Source: Anaerolineaceae bacterium (lineage in GTDB: Bacteria > Chloroflexota > Anaerolineae > Aggregatilineales > Phototrophicaceae). From it: a DNA stretch of 64,000 nt. Positions 7,892-17,641 of this stretch are shown here, piece by piece. Within the stretch, counting starts at the first letter, position 1. Each line of letters begins with the position of its first letter. The position numbers and the translations under genes were made by a program. The notes below the pieces were generated by a model. That model made no database searches, was not told where the DNA came from, and saw only the letters and a list, made by a program, of their open reading frames with translations. The stretch spans positions 310,001 to 374,000 of the forward strand of contig JACKCF010000002.1 of the NCBI GenBank assembly GCA_020634165.1. The letters are read 5' to 3'.

Positions 7892-8968
7892 CTATCGTCC
7901 GGTCAATTCCAGGTCAGCAGACGGCAACCAGACTTTTTGGCCGCTCATCAACTCAACTTCAGTGCAGGGCATACGCAGACCATTGGGCAGATCATGCATT
8001 TCCGTCGTCACGGTCAGCACACGACCGAGCATGCCATAGTGCGGCTCGCGCGAGATACGCACACGCATCCCTGGCCGCAGCGGCAAACTGGGATCAGGCA
8101 TAGCTGGCAGGTCATCGCGCCGTGGCCGATTGACCACCGCTTCTGGTCGGCGGGCGGCATTGCGGCGCGGCGTAAAGGCATCCAGCGTCACCTGGAACCC
8201 CTGGCACTCCATGAACAGTGTTAGCAGGTCTTCCGGCATGCGCATCTCACCGAAGCCCTCTGTGACCATCACGGCCACATCCAGCCCCATCGCTTCTTCA
8301 ACCAGTGCGGCGGGCATACTCGGCGCAATCAGGCCGACGAACTGCCGTGCAGCGGCGATTTTCAGGTGCGTGCTGGTAATCGGTTCCGCAGACAGCACAA
8401 CTTCGTTGCGGTACCCTGCTTCCAGCGTATCCTTAGGCAGCGCATGCAAGCCGCCCTTACTCGGAGCCGCACGCAGGGTAGCAATCGTGCTGCGGCCATT
8501 GCCCCATACGCCCTGAATCAGCGTACCGACAGCTTCAATAGCGACGCCTCGCGGATACAGCTCTATGACACGGCCACGCACACCCGCTTCCAGGTTGACG
8601 ATGCGCGGCATACTCTGCATGATGATGCGGCCATCGCCGACATGCACCACCAGCCCACGCACAGGCGAAAGCACCCGCCGTCCACGTTTGGCATCCGCAC
8701 CTGCAATCGGCTGGCCTTCTTTGACTCGTGCGCCGATTTTCACCAGCATTTTACCAGGGAGGTCTTCCTGTTTGCGCAGACGCAGTTCACGGGCGGCGTC
8801 GATGATAATGTGCTCGGCTGGGATCACACCACGAGCGACAATATCGCGAATATCGACGCGCTGCCCTTGCAGCACGCGCACCTGACCTATGGCTTCTTCC
8901 GGCAGCAGCACCTCGCGCCGGATGGTGGTCATTTCGCTGATGATACGTTGGTCGGCGTACTGTGACAT
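7892..8968 (-). CDS. Conserved soluble protein of the MutL cluster, unknown function
   Basis: 358 residues, no signal peptide or membrane helix. The middle part (LPGKMLVKIGARVKEGQPIA, GRRVLSPVRGLVVHVGDGRI) resembles a barrel-sandwich or lipoyl-like beta domain. The C-terminal part (LRPGMRVRISREPHYGMLGR) resembles a KOW/SH3-like barrel. GAGGA lies six bases before ATG 8968. It is the last gene of the minus-strand run starting at 17538, separated from the MutL-like gene by repeat copy 2. A scaffolding or nucleic-acid-binding role is only a guess. Confidence 0.65.
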   Translation of the reverse strand: MSQYADQRIISEMTTIRREVLLPEEAIGQVRVLQGQRVDIRDIVARGVIPAEHIIIDAARELRLRKQEDLPGKMLVKIGARVKEGQPIAGADAKRGRRVLSPVRGLVVHVGDGRIIMQSMPRIVNLEAGVRGRVIELYPRGVAIEAVGTLIQGVWGNGRSTIATLRAAPSKGGLHALPKDTLEAGYRNEVVLSAEPITSTHLKIAAARQFVGLIAPSMPAALVEEAMGLDVAVMVTEGFGEMRMPEDLLTLFMECQGFQVTLDAFTPRRNAARRPEAVVNRPRRDDLPAMPDPSLPLRPGMRVRISREPHYGMLGRVLTVTTEMHDLPNGLRMPCTEVELMSGQKVWLPSADLELTGR

Positions 8969-9024
8969 GCTTGTTCCTCAATTGCCTCTATAGTCAGGTA
9001 TTGAACGATCATGCTCCCTACCGA

Positions 9025-9132
9025 ACCCCTATCCTCAGTCCTTCCCCCATGAGGTGGAAGGATGCCTCGGCTACGACCATCATCGCTGTTTAAGTCCCCT
9101 CACCTCATGGGGAGGGGATTCAGGGGTGAGGT
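9025..9132 (+). repeat. Dispersed two-hairpin element, copy 2 (ATGAGGT type)
   Basis: ACCCCTATCCTCAGTCCTT, then CCTTCC...GGAAGG around CCCATGAGGT, a variable centre at about 9067-9091, then CCCCTC...GAGGGG around ACCTCATGGG, ending CAGGGGTGAGG. Both arms carry the ATGAGGT tip in inverted orientation. It lies between two co-directional minus-strand genes. Confidence 0.9.
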
Positions 9133-9198
9133 TGTTAAAAATGACCGTTCAGCTACTCAATCATTTAACGATAGCTATCACCTATTCATGAACAGAAA

Positions 9199-11142
9199 CT
9201 ATTTGCTCAGGCTGCGCAATTCGTCCAAATCATCAAAGGGATCGTCTTCAAAAGATTCCAGCTCAGGATCAGCCAGTACGTCATCGAAGAAGTCATCACC
9301 TGGCTTGACGAGCTTATCGCGCTCGGACGGACCCGCATCGGCAGAGAGGGCTTCGTCGAACAGTGCATCCAGCTTGTCCGTGCCACTCACCGGAATCAGC
9401 CAGTCCTGCGGAATCTGGTGGGCCGCAATCCCTGCGGCCTGGGCAATCCAGGCAGGCATCTGCACAGAACGCGCAGACGCATCGGATGCCAGGACCAGAT
9501 CACGGCCCCGTGCATCAATCAAAATACCGGCTCTGCCACCTTCGATTCGCTTTTTGAAGCTGCCCTTACCCGCAACGCGCATACCGCGTCCGGCTTTTAT
9601 CCGCAGGCTGATCGCCCGCCCTGTGCGTACAGGCAACAGGAGCAGTTCCCCGCCCATAATTTCCTGCTTAAAGGTTTCGCCATCATCCGTTGTGACCGTG
9701 ATGCGCGCTGCCCAACGGTCCGGCTGCGGTTGGCCTTCCAGGCTGATAATCGTGCCCAGATGGTCAAGATCATCGTTCGAGAGCAGATGCACGGCGGCAT
9801 CGGAATTAATCGTGGCAATGGCACCAATCGCTGGAATCAGGCCATAGGGGTCGGCTTTTACCTGGGTGATGCCCGTCGGCTGGACGGCATCTGCAATCAG
9901 CATCAGGTCCCAGCCAGGGCGGCCACTGCCTGTCATGCCCTTGCCACCTGCCAGGATCAGATCGACATTGCGCAGGGCACCCTGCTTGCCCACATCGGGC
10001 CAGTCATGGCGATTGGACTGGATTAGATGCTGGATGCCCGCGCGCAGCAAACCTTGCTCAAAATACAGGTCGCGCACATTTACGGGCACACTGGACGGAC
10101 GCACCGACTTATTCCGGGCATAGTCCGCTACCTGTTGGTTTGAACTTTCAAAAGGCAGCCAGGGCCGTACATTCTCTGCGCCTGCCTGCCGCACCAGATT
10201 AGGCGCGCCATGTCCCAGGCCATAATTGGCACTCACGACAGTATCGACCTGCCCTTTGAATGCCGCAATCATGACGGTGGTCGCGCTGCCCATATCGACA
10301 GCCAGCACATTTTTCTCACTGGTGCGCGCGATGTATTCTGCGACCAGGGCATAACCGCGCGCCGTCGGTACAAGGCCCGTGCTGCTCTTGAGGTTGCGAA
10401 AAGCGCCGCGCTGGCGCGAATTGTAACTATTGAAGGCTTTGGTCAGTTGGGTGCGTGCGGAATCCAGATATTCGACATCCATGCGTGGACGAACATTATC
10501 GGCATAGAGTACAGTCGTCAGATCATTGAACGCCGCTTCTACCGTCGGCACCAGCTTGCTATTGCCCGCAAACAGGATTGCTGGCCGTATGCCTGCGTCC
10601 TGGACTTGCAGTGCCGTCCGAATTGGGGCAACCATTGTTTCCAACGCACGAACCGCACCCGTATCGGTACCGCCCACCATAAAAATCAAATCAGGCCGAT
10701 TGAGCACCAGCTCATTCATGCGACCTTCTTCGTCGCGGCCATCTTCCAGCGTCAGGGTGGCGACAACTTCTACAAACGAACTGCTGAGTACCCGCCGCGC
10801 ACTGGCGACGCTGACATCTTCCACAAGGCCGACAATGGCTACCCGCATTGGGCGACCAGCGGTGGCAGTCGTCACAAAGGCTTCGACACCTGTGCGGTCC
10901 ATGCCTTCCGGGATGACCATCTCGCCACCCGCATCGTAAAAGGTGCGGCCAGCACGCTTGCCAATTTCATCAACGAGGCGGCGCAGGCCAATGCTGGCAT
11001 CATCTATGGGGAAGCCAACCGTCGATGGGCCACCCGCGCGGGCCACAAGGCGATACGCGCCTTCGACCACATCGACCAACACCAGGCGCGTGGTCACACT
11101 GCCAAAATCAGCCGCCAATATAGAACCGGAGCGCTCCATCAT
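9199..11142 (-). CDS. MutL/GlmL-family ASKHA ATPase
   Basis: 647 residues. The phosphate-1 loop is SILAADFGSVTTRLVLVDVV and the second nucleotide loop VLAVDMGSATTVMIAAF, both characteristic of the ASKHA fold. LIFMVGGTDTGAVRALE, ILFAGNSK and ANYGLGHGAPNLV are hallmarks of the MutL (GlmL) family, which is thought to act as a chaperone/reactivase in the glutamate mutase cluster. No mutS, mutE or cobalamin gene accompanies it here; it sits among membrane and SH3 genes instead. The C-terminal 40 residues are acidic. Two starts, ATG 11142 and 11139, are equivalent; the upstream gene stops six bases before. Confidence 0.85.
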   Translation of the reverse strand: MMERSGSILAADFGSVTTRLVLVDVVEGAYRLVARAGGPSTVGFPIDDASIGLRRLVDEIGKRAGRTFYDAGGEMVIPEGMDRTGVEAFVTTATAGRPMRVAIVGLVEDVSVASARRVLSSSFVEVVATLTLEDGRDEEGRMNELVLNRPDLIFMVGGTDTGAVRALETMVAPIRTALQVQDAGIRPAILFAGNSKLVPTVEAAFNDLTTVLYADNVRPRMDVEYLDSARTQLTKAFNSYNSRQRGAFRNLKSSTGLVPTARGYALVAEYIARTSEKNVLAVDMGSATTVMIAAFKGQVDTVVSANYGLGHGAPNLVRQAGAENVRPWLPFESSNQQVADYARNKSVRPSSVPVNVRDLYFEQGLLRAGIQHLIQSNRHDWPDVGKQGALRNVDLILAGGKGMTGSGRPGWDLMLIADAVQPTGITQVKADPYGLIPAIGAIATINSDAAVHLLSNDDLDHLGTIISLEGQPQPDRWAARITVTTDDGETFKQEIMGGELLLLPVRTGRAISLRIKAGRGMRVAGKGSFKKRIEGGRAGILIDARGRDLVLASDASARSVQMPAWIAQAAGIAAHQIPQDWLIPVSGTDKLDALFDEALSADAGPSERDKLVKPGDDFFDDVLADPELESFEDDPFDDLDELRSLSK

Positions 11143-11148
11143 CGTGCG

Positions 11149-11793
11149 CTACCCCCCACCTACGATATTCGCTATAAAATCGACGATAAAGTCCAGGCGA
11201 TCCACCAGCACAATCAAACTGCTGAGGATGGCTGCGCCATAAATTGCGCCCAGGGTCAGCATGACGAATGTTTCACCCACGACGGAAATCGTGCGCGTAA
11301 TCGGTCCGCGCACAACGACGCCATCCGGACGACGACGGGCCGTGTACTGAAAATACACCAGCGAGCTGACGACACCCAGGACAATGATGATGCCCTCGAT
11401 GATGCCTTCCGTATTGGTAGATTCGGCTGTAGCCAGCGTCAACGGAATGAGCGTACCTGTTATCGCACCATAGACAGCCACCGCCGCACCCACGCCGATC
11501 AACACCGCCAGCGCCAGGTTCGTCAGGCCGGATGCGCCTCGCAGCGGTTTAAAGAGCAGCAGGACCGCCAGCAAAGCCGCGATCAGCAAAAAGGCCGCTT
11601 CGTTATAGGCTGTGATGTGTTGCAGCAGAGGCAAGATCACGCTTTGGAGGGTGACAATCGCCGTGAATGCCGCCGCCAGCCCGACAAATACCGAAATCGC
11701 CAGCCGATAGAGGACGTTATCCCCCAGCAAATAGCTAAAGATAAGCAGCGTGAAGACGAAGCCCAGTACGGCGCTTACCTGGCTCAAATCCAT
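11149..11793 (-). CDS. Polytopic membrane protein of the MutL cluster
   Basis: 214 residues with about six hydrophobic helices, e.g. VLGFVFTLLIFSYLLGDNVL, AFLLIAALLAVLLLF and IIEGIIIVLGVVSSLVYFQY. The start is set at ATG 11793, one base after the stop of the giant protein gene (TAA-C-ATG), which implies translational coupling; a longer frame upstream overlaps that gene and is not needed. No family is recognised. It probably anchors or forms part of a complex with its neighbours. Confidence 0.75.
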   Translation of the reverse strand: MDLSQVSAVLGFVFTLLIFSYLLGDNVLYRLAISVFVGLAAAFTAIVTLQSVILPLLQHITAYNEAAFLLIAALLAVLLLFKPLRGASGLTNLALAVLIGVGAAVAVYGAITGTLIPLTLATAESTNTEGIIEGIIIVLGVVSSLVYFQYTARRRPDGVVVRGPITRTISVVGETFVMLTLGAIYGAAILSSLIVLVDRLDFIVDFIANIVGGG

Positions 11794-11794
11794 G

Positions 11795-14700
11795 TTATGC
11801 CCGTCCTCTCCGCAGGAGATGAAGAATGATGTAAAAGACGTTGCCCACGACAATCAGGCCAATAATCATCAGCAGACCAATCGTAAAGGACTGCCAGCGC
11901 TGGTCAGTATCGTCCAGGCGGTCGATGTTGACGACGCCTCGTGCGTCCAGGGTTGCACCGCCATCACCTTCATCCGTCATGGATTCATCAGAATCCGGCG
12001 TAGGCGTGGCTGTAACGCGCGGTGTAGAGGTCGCGCGCGGCGTCGAAGTCGCACGACGGGTCGCGGTTGCTTCTTCTGTTGGCTCCGCCTCATCGTCGGT
12101 TTCCTGCGTCGGCGTCGGGTCATCATTAGCCTGTGAATCCCAATCGACGCGCTTGAGGGTCGTATGGAGCGCACTTGCCTTGGCGACACTGCGCGGCGCG
12201 GCTGCCTGATTATTCGGCTCGACTTCACTGGCGGGCCGCTGTTCGATGTTCACCAGGAAGCTGGCGACCCAACCTTCGCGGCCATCCGCCAGCCGAATCT
12301 GCGTCCAGCTTTCGTCATCGTTGTAGCTAACCACTGGAACCACCGCTCCTGGCCGCAGCACGCTGATGATCGCGCCATTGGGCGTATTGCGCACATTGAT
12401 ATTGACATCAGAAACGACCACCGCCACATCAATCAATGGGGCCTCCGTCGGCTCCGGTGTGGCTGTAGGTTGCGGCGTCGCTGTTGGCTCAGATGTCGCG
12501 GCCTCCGTCGGCGCTTCAGTCGCCTCTGGGGGTTCCGTCGCTGCTTCAGTAGCGGCCTGCGTATCGGTTGGTACTGGCGTATCGGTCGGTTCAGCCGTAT
12601 TCGTTGGTGTTTCGGTCGGCTCATCGAACGCTGTTGACACGGGCAAAATATCGCAGTCGTTACCGCTGATATTGACGATGTCGCCGAATACCCAGGAACT
12701 TTCTTCAGCCTCTAACTGGAACCACGCGCCGGTGCTATCCACAGCAACAACGTTGATATTCTGATTGGCTTCCATCGTACCCACGATGCCGAATTCCGTA
12801 CCTGGACCGCCGCGCAGATTGATGCGATCTGCTGTGCGGTTGGTCGCAGAGCACTCAATCACTTCCGGCGTGGGCGTAAATGAAGGCGTAAAGGTCGCTT
12901 CCAGCGTGTCAGTTGCGGTTGGCGTAAAGGTTGCCGTTGGTGTCGGCGTATCGGTTGGGGTACGGGTTGCTGGAATATCCACTGTCGGCAGCAAACCAAC
13001 AGGCAAATCCCCATATCCGCGCAGCATCTGGTTGTACGTGACAGCATCACCATAACCTGCCAACGAGCCAACAACCTGAGCGTTATTCTGCAAATAAGCC
13101 TGACTTAGTGGCACCGCCGCGAGGCTGGTTGCCACCACGAACTGGGCAGTTGTCTCTGGCCGGACCTGTTCCATCCAGTCTCGGACCGTATCCGCACTCT
13201 CAGCGACGATCACGATCAGGCCAAATGTATCCAGATCAGGAATATTCAGGTTGGTCGGGTTGCCGCGTGTATCGGTGCTGAACAGCGCCGCCGTATTGCT
13301 GCTGAGGTCGCGCAGGCCCAGGCTGCCACCCGGCAGGTAGCGCACGGGGTAGAAATCGACATTGCGGCCTTCTTCGCCCGCCATGCCCGCCGCGAACACT
13401 TCCGCCCGGATCAGGCCAATGGCATTGGTACCGACAATCACTGGCTTACCACCGCGCGCAATAATATGTGCCAGCAGATTTTCAGCAATTGGGTCCAGTT
13501 CTGCCGAACCGGTAGGGCCGTATTCAGCGGCAAACAGCACCAGTTCGCCCTCACTGATCTGGTCGATACGCGAGAAGGCATTCAGAGCCGATTGCTCACT
13601 AAAGACGGTCTCTGGCTCTTCGCCGACATTGATTGATGTCAGCAGCGGAATCAACACGGCTGCGATCAACAGGGCCGCAATCAAGAGGCGCTCAAAGGGC
13701 CAGCGACGACGCGGCTTGCGACGATCACGGCGGGATTCATCTGTTGACTGGGTACCCGCCAGTTCGCGCAGTACATTGGCGCGGCGCTGCTGCTCCGGCG
13801 ACAATTTGACGGCATCCGTCGCCGCAGATAGACGTGAGGCCGATTCTTTTACGGCGATGGGCGCCAGTGCGCCACCCGGCATCACCTTCGATGGGGCTTC
13901 GGTTTCGCCTTCGTCGCTATCCAGGTTCAAGCCGGATTCGCGCAGTTTGTTCAGGCGATTATCCAGCTCTGTGACAGGCCGATCTACCTGGTCGCCAACC
14001 ATCGAGGCGGCAATCGTGCTGGATGTGGCCGCTTCTCGCAGCCATTCCGGCGCGTCTGTTTCCTCAAGCGCAAATCCGTCTTCCGCCGTCTCTAAATCTT
14101 CAAATTCTATCTCGTCGATCTCATTGTCAGCGGCACCTTCTTCAAACACGCTGTCGAGATCAAGCGGTGCCAGATCAAGCTGTTCCGGCCTGGTTTCCTC
14201 CACATCGAAGGATGCCAGCAGCGCATCCAGGTCCGCCAGCGGCTCGCCAGCGGTCGCATCGCGCACTTCAGCTTCGACCATATCCACATCGGAAAGTTCG
14301 GCCAGCAACTGGTCGGTCATACCTGTACGCTGACGCCGTTCTTCCGGCGTGATGTCTTCGGGAATATCACTGTCTTGGTCGGCTTGTACCTCGTCGAGCA
14401 CAGAGAGCCATTCCGGCTCATCATTAGACTGCTCGAACCACTCATCAAATTGCTCTTCGTCGGAATCTGAAGATGACGAGATGATGTCATTAATTCCGGC
14501 ATACTGTTCGGATAAATCCGGCTGGTAAGCCTCGTCGTCCTCGTAATCCCCTAGTTCCGGCAATTCATCGAAATCGGTGCTGAAATCAATCGCATCAATA
14601 TCTGGCAAACCTTCTTCGAGGTCTTCGCCCTGGAAATCATCGAGGAAGTCGTCACCAAAGTCATCATCGAAACCATCGGCCAGGGAAACTTCACCCCGGA

Positions 14701-16060
14701 GGTCCCCTTCAGCGGCACCCTGAACATGCGTTTCAGGCTCCATATCATCAAGCAGTGCATACAGGTCCGAGGTAGAGGCATCAATCTGGATCTCGTGATC
14801 AATGTCTTGTTCGTCTTCGCCCAGGCTTTGCAGCAAATCTTCCAGATCACTTGTTCCGACGCGCTCTGGCAGACGTGCCTCATCTTCATCTGCGCCAACA
14901 CCACGCAAAATGCTGTCAAGGTCATCGACCATCTCATCGTCAGCGTTAAGGTCAGCCAGAGCACTATCGAGGTCCTCTGTATTGGCGCTCGCTCCGCTCA
15001 GATATTCCAGATCATCCGAATCTGGCTCAAGCTCGGATTCCACTTCCGCACCGGAAAGATCGGCTGTGCCACCAACGGGGGCATCCACATCGCCCAGATA
15101 AGGGGCGCTGTCCTTCAGCCAATCCGGCTCCAGCAGATTTTCGCCGAGGCCCATTTCTTCAGCTTCTTCGTTGCTCAGGACGCCGAAGTCGTCCGACAGC
15201 CAGCCGCTGTCAGACGGTTCATAATGCTCGGATTCGGCTTCTTCACCCTCATCCAGGGCACCCAACCATGACAGGCCATCATCATCGTCGGATTCATCAG
15301 CCAGATTAACAGGCTCTTCACTCAGCGAATCCAGCACGTCCAGCTCACCAGACATCTCGTCGAGCAAGCCGTCATCAAATTCAAACTCGGATTCTATCTG
15401 GAAGTCATCAGCCATGACCAATTCGTCAACCGCGTCGAAGTCTTCAGCAGGTTCTTCTGGTTCAGGCTGTCTGGCAGCAGGCTTGTGATCGAACAATCCC
15501 GCCAAAGGATCCGCGCTGGTGCTCTCATCTGCATCAGCGAACAGATCGTCCAGGGCTTCATCACTATAGAGTTCACTGGTATCCGGCCGCGATGACTCCT
15601 CGGAATCACTCAGGCGGCCCGTATCAAACCATCTATCGGCAGAAACAGGTTCTTCCTGCTCAGACGCCTCAAAAGAGTCGTCATCACCTGTCGCCCACTC
15701 AAAACCGGATGATTCTGGCTCCGGCGCTTCATCCGGGCTGGTATAGCTGGCCGCTTCTACCGCGTCGAGCAGTTCTTCAAATTCCTGCCCACGATGCCAG
15801 GCAAAGCCATAACTCTGGTCGTCGCCTGCCTCGCCGGATTCATCATCTTCATCGCTCTGCCAGTTGAGCATTCCAGTCACGCCGGTTCGCTCCTCTGATT
15901 GAGCTTCTTCGGCGTCTTTCCAGTTCAGCTCACCAGTGACGCCAGTGTGCTCTTCGCTTTGGCCTTCACCTTCGCCATCTTCCCAATCAAAGGACATATC
16001 CTCAGACGCATCATCGTCTTCTGGACGCTCTGGATTGTCGAAGAAATCGTCGTTACTCAT
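11795..16060 (-). CDS. Giant acidic membrane protein with two SH3b domains
   Basis: 1421 residues. Residues 1 to about 770 are very rich in Asp/Glu and apparently disordered, with a duplicated GVTGxLNW motif near 40-70. A basic stretch (RRDRRKPRRRWPFER) and a membrane helix (LLIAALLIAAVLIPLLTSI) lie near 780-800. Next is a folded domain (ELVLFAAEYGPTGSAELDPI, about 820-1030), then Thr/Pro-rich linkers separating two SH3b domains (INLRGGPGTEFGIVGTMEAN and VNINVRNTPNGAIISVLRPG), and a C-terminal helix ending LLRRGRA. The acidic part would be cytoplasmic and the SH3b part outside, where such domains bind cell-wall or peptide ligands. ATG 16060 has AGGTG upstream; GTG 16066 is an alternative. Confidence 0.8.
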   Translation of the reverse strand: MSNDDFFDNPERPEDDDASEDMSFDWEDGEGEGQSEEHTGVTGELNWKDAEEAQSEERTGVTGMLNWQSDEDDESGEAGDDQSYGFAWHRGQEFEELLDAVEAASYTSPDEAPEPESSGFEWATGDDDSFEASEQEEPVSADRWFDTGRLSDSEESSRPDTSELYSDEALDDLFADADESTSADPLAGLFDHKPAARQPEPEEPAEDFDAVDELVMADDFQIESEFEFDDGLLDEMSGELDVLDSLSEEPVNLADESDDDDGLSWLGALDEGEEAESEHYEPSDSGWLSDDFGVLSNEEAEEMGLGENLLEPDWLKDSAPYLGDVDAPVGGTADLSGAEVESELEPDSDDLEYLSGASANTEDLDSALADLNADDEMVDDLDSILRGVGADEDEARLPERVGTSDLEDLLQSLGEDEQDIDHEIQIDASTSDLYALLDDMEPETHVQGAAEGDLRGEVSLADGFDDDFGDDFLDDFQGEDLEEGLPDIDAIDFSTDFDELPELGDYEDDEAYQPDLSEQYAGINDIISSSSDSDEEQFDEWFEQSNDEPEWLSVLDEVQADQDSDIPEDITPEERRQRTGMTDQLLAELSDVDMVEAEVRDATAGEPLADLDALLASFDVEETRPEQLDLAPLDLDSVFEEGAADNEIDEIEFEDLETAEDGFALEETDAPEWLREAATSSTIAASMVGDQVDRPVTELDNRLNKLRESGLNLDSDEGETEAPSKVMPGGALAPIAVKESASRLSAATDAVKLSPEQQRRANVLRELAGTQSTDESRRDRRKPRRRWPFERLLIAALLIAAVLIPLLTSINVGEEPETVFSEQSALNAFSRIDQISEGELVLFAAEYGPTGSAELDPIAENLLAHIIARGGKPVIVGTNAIGLIRAEVFAAGMAGEEGRNVDFYPVRYLPGGSLGLRDLSSNTAALFSTDTRGNPTNLNIPDLDTFGLIVIVAESADTVRDWMEQVRPETTAQFVVATSLAAVPLSQAYLQNNAQVVGSLAGYGDAVTYNQMLRGYGDLPVGLLPTVDIPATRTPTDTPTPTATFTPTATDTLEATFTPSFTPTPEVIECSATNRTADRINLRGGPGTEFGIVGTMEANQNINVVAVDSTGAWFQLEAEESSWVFGDIVNISGNDCDILPVSTAFDEPTETPTNTAEPTDTPVPTDTQAATEAATEPPEATEAPTEAATSEPTATPQPTATPEPTEAPLIDVAVVVSDVNINVRNTPNGAIISVLRPGAVVPVVSYNDDESWTQIRLADGREGWVASFLVNIEQRPASEVEPNNQAAAPRSVAKASALHTTLKRVDWDSQANDDPTPTQETDDEAEPTEEATATRRATSTPRATSTPRVTATPTPDSDESMTDEGDGGATLDARGVVNIDRLDDTDQRWQSFTIGLLMIIGLIVVGNVFYIILHLLRRGRA

Positions 16061-16110
16061 CGTCACCTACACTTCGCCATAATCAGTCTGGTGCGGAACT
16101 CAGCCATGCA

Positions 16111-16773
16111 CTACTCGACTGACGACTGGTTACCGTATGTTCGATCTTGCCCAATGATGACGCGCACACCTGTCACCAGGGTGGCCAACGCAATACCTAA
16201 CAAAATACCACGTGCCCCGGCGCTCAGGGGAACGCGGGTCAGCCAATCGGTCACCTGTTGCAGCGGCTCTAACTGGGAAAGTGGCAGCGCACCAATCAGA
16301 ATAATCAGCATGCCCGCCAAAAAGACCAGCCCGCCCCAGGTCACACCACGTCGCAGCAGCCGGAAGGCGCCATATACCAGCGCAAAGCAGATCAATGCCG
16401 CCAGCGCCAGTTCAATCTGAACCTGAACGTTCTCTAAAATCAGGTTGTAATCGGAAGAAAACTGATAGGCCACCAGTGCCACAATAAAGCTCACCAGCAG
16501 TATCAAACTGTTCAAGCGAGCACCTGTGCCCGGTCCGCGTACCAGCCGCACCGCATGGACCGACAGTAAATTGAAAATGCCAATCACCAGTGTCAGGGCG
16601 ATCACCACCACCACCAGCCGGATGAACAGATTCGAGATCGTGTTCAATGGAGCGACCAGGGCGCCGGTGTCACCAAAGGCGCTTCCATCCCCAACCAGCA
16701 GACCAGCCAGGGTCAAGACGCCAAAAACGACCACCACGGTCGTATAAAGTGCAAAGCCAAGACGAATACGCAT
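16111..16773 (-). CDS. Polytopic membrane protein of the MutL cluster
   Basis: 220 residues with about six helices (LYTTVVVVFGVLTLAGLLVG, LVVVVIALTLVIGIFNLLSV, LLVSFIVALVAYQF, GILLGIALATLVTGVRVIIG). GAGG lies seven bases before ATG 16773, and the preceding gene ends 12 bp upstream, so it is in the same operon. The resemblance in size and topology to the protein at 11149-11793 suggests an analogous membrane subunit, but sequence similarity between them is not obvious by eye. Confidence 0.7.
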   Translation of the reverse strand: MRIRLGFALYTTVVVVFGVLTLAGLLVGDGSAFGDTGALVAPLNTISNLFIRLVVVVIALTLVIGIFNLLSVHAVRLVRGPGTGARLNSLILLVSFIVALVAYQFSSDYNLILENVQVQIELALAALICFALVYGAFRLLRRGVTWGGLVFLAGMLIILIGALPLSQLEPLQQVTDWLTRVPLSAGARGILLGIALATLVTGVRVIIGQDRTYGNQSSVE

Positions 16774-16785
16774 CGCGGAACCTCG

Positions 16786-17538
16786 CTAACTGCCGTATTG
16801 CTGGGCCAGGTTATAGGCCATCAGAAATAAGAGAATCACGATCAGGAACCAGCGCATCAGGTCGATGGTCAGATTGCGGTTGGCCAGATGGGGCAATTTG
16901 CCCAGATAGGCCGCACCACCGTAAAGTTCATCACCGATGAGTGCATGGTCTGCCATGGCATAAGCCACCGCCTGCCCCGTGAGTGTGCTGCTGCTGGCAA
17001 TTGTCGTCAATCCGCGCCGACTGGCGGATGCCAGCACCAGCGCCAGTTCCACGCCATATTGCCCGACTAATACGTGGCTGCTGAGTTGGTCATCGCCTGC
17101 CAGCGTGGTCAAAGCACCAGAATACGCCAGCGCGCGTGGCCCCGCCGGGTACCAACGAGCCGAGGTGCCCCGATAGGCATCGATCATTCCACGTGAAGCA
17201 TAGGCCCGCCGCAGTGTATCGACAGCCAATGGCAGGGTACTGGTTTCTGATGTGGTCACAATCGGAGGAGCATCACTGACCGTCGCTGGCTGAATCGCAT
17301 AATAAGCTGCTTCTGCCGCGACCAGCGTCAGGATAGTGTTTTCATCACCCAGGCTGGCCCCACCCAGGCCGATGTGCAGCGGACGACTGGCTTCAATGCT
17401 CTCATTAGCCAGGTCTGGCAGCACCTCAAAGGCACTGATGGGCCGCATCGGCAGTGGACGTCGGCGCCGGATGATGAGCGTCGCAGCAAAAGTAAACAAT
17501 ACAATCAATATTGTGATGATTTGTAAATCAGGTGCCAC
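16786..17538 (-). CDS. DUF6754-like membrane protein, first gene of the MutL cluster
   Basis: 250 residues starting at GTG 17538 with GGGAG six bases upstream. An N-terminal helix (IITILIVLFTFAATLII) is followed by RRRR, then a mixed domain (LHIGLGGASLGDENTILTLV, GQYGVELALVLASASRRGLT, ADHALIGDELYGGAAYLG) and a C-terminal helix (WFLIVILLFLMAYNLA). I recognise the middle as similar to the DUF6754 group of Chloroflexota; its function is not known. As the first gene of the run it should be expressed with the MutL-like ATPase. Confidence 0.6.
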   Translation of the reverse strand: MAPDLQIITILIVLFTFAATLIIRRRRPLPMRPISAFEVLPDLANESIEASRPLHIGLGGASLGDENTILTLVAAEAAYYAIQPATVSDAPPIVTTSETSTLPLAVDTLRRAYASRGMIDAYRGTSARWYPAGPRALAYSGALTTLAGDDQLSSHVLVGQYGVELALVLASASRRGLTTIASSSTLTGQAVAYAMADHALIGDELYGGAAYLGKLPHLANRNLTIDLMRWFLIVILLFLMAYNLAQQYGS

Positions 17539-17641
17539 AGCGATCTCCCGGTGGTGAGATGATAAGCAACCCTAATTCATACAGAATCGCTACTAACAGT
17601 TTTCCAGGCAACACCGATCTTTTACATGGATTGGCAGAGGT

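Noticed and set aside
10210..11829. 539-codon open frame on the plus strand
   Set aside because: It is antisense to the MutL-like gene, has a composition rich in His/Gln/Arg typical of a reverse-strand shadow, and shows no domain.
13362..14333. 323-codon Ser-rich open frame on the plus strand
   Set aside because: Antisense to the acidic part of the giant protein; Asp/Glu codons read backwards give long Ser-rich open frames.
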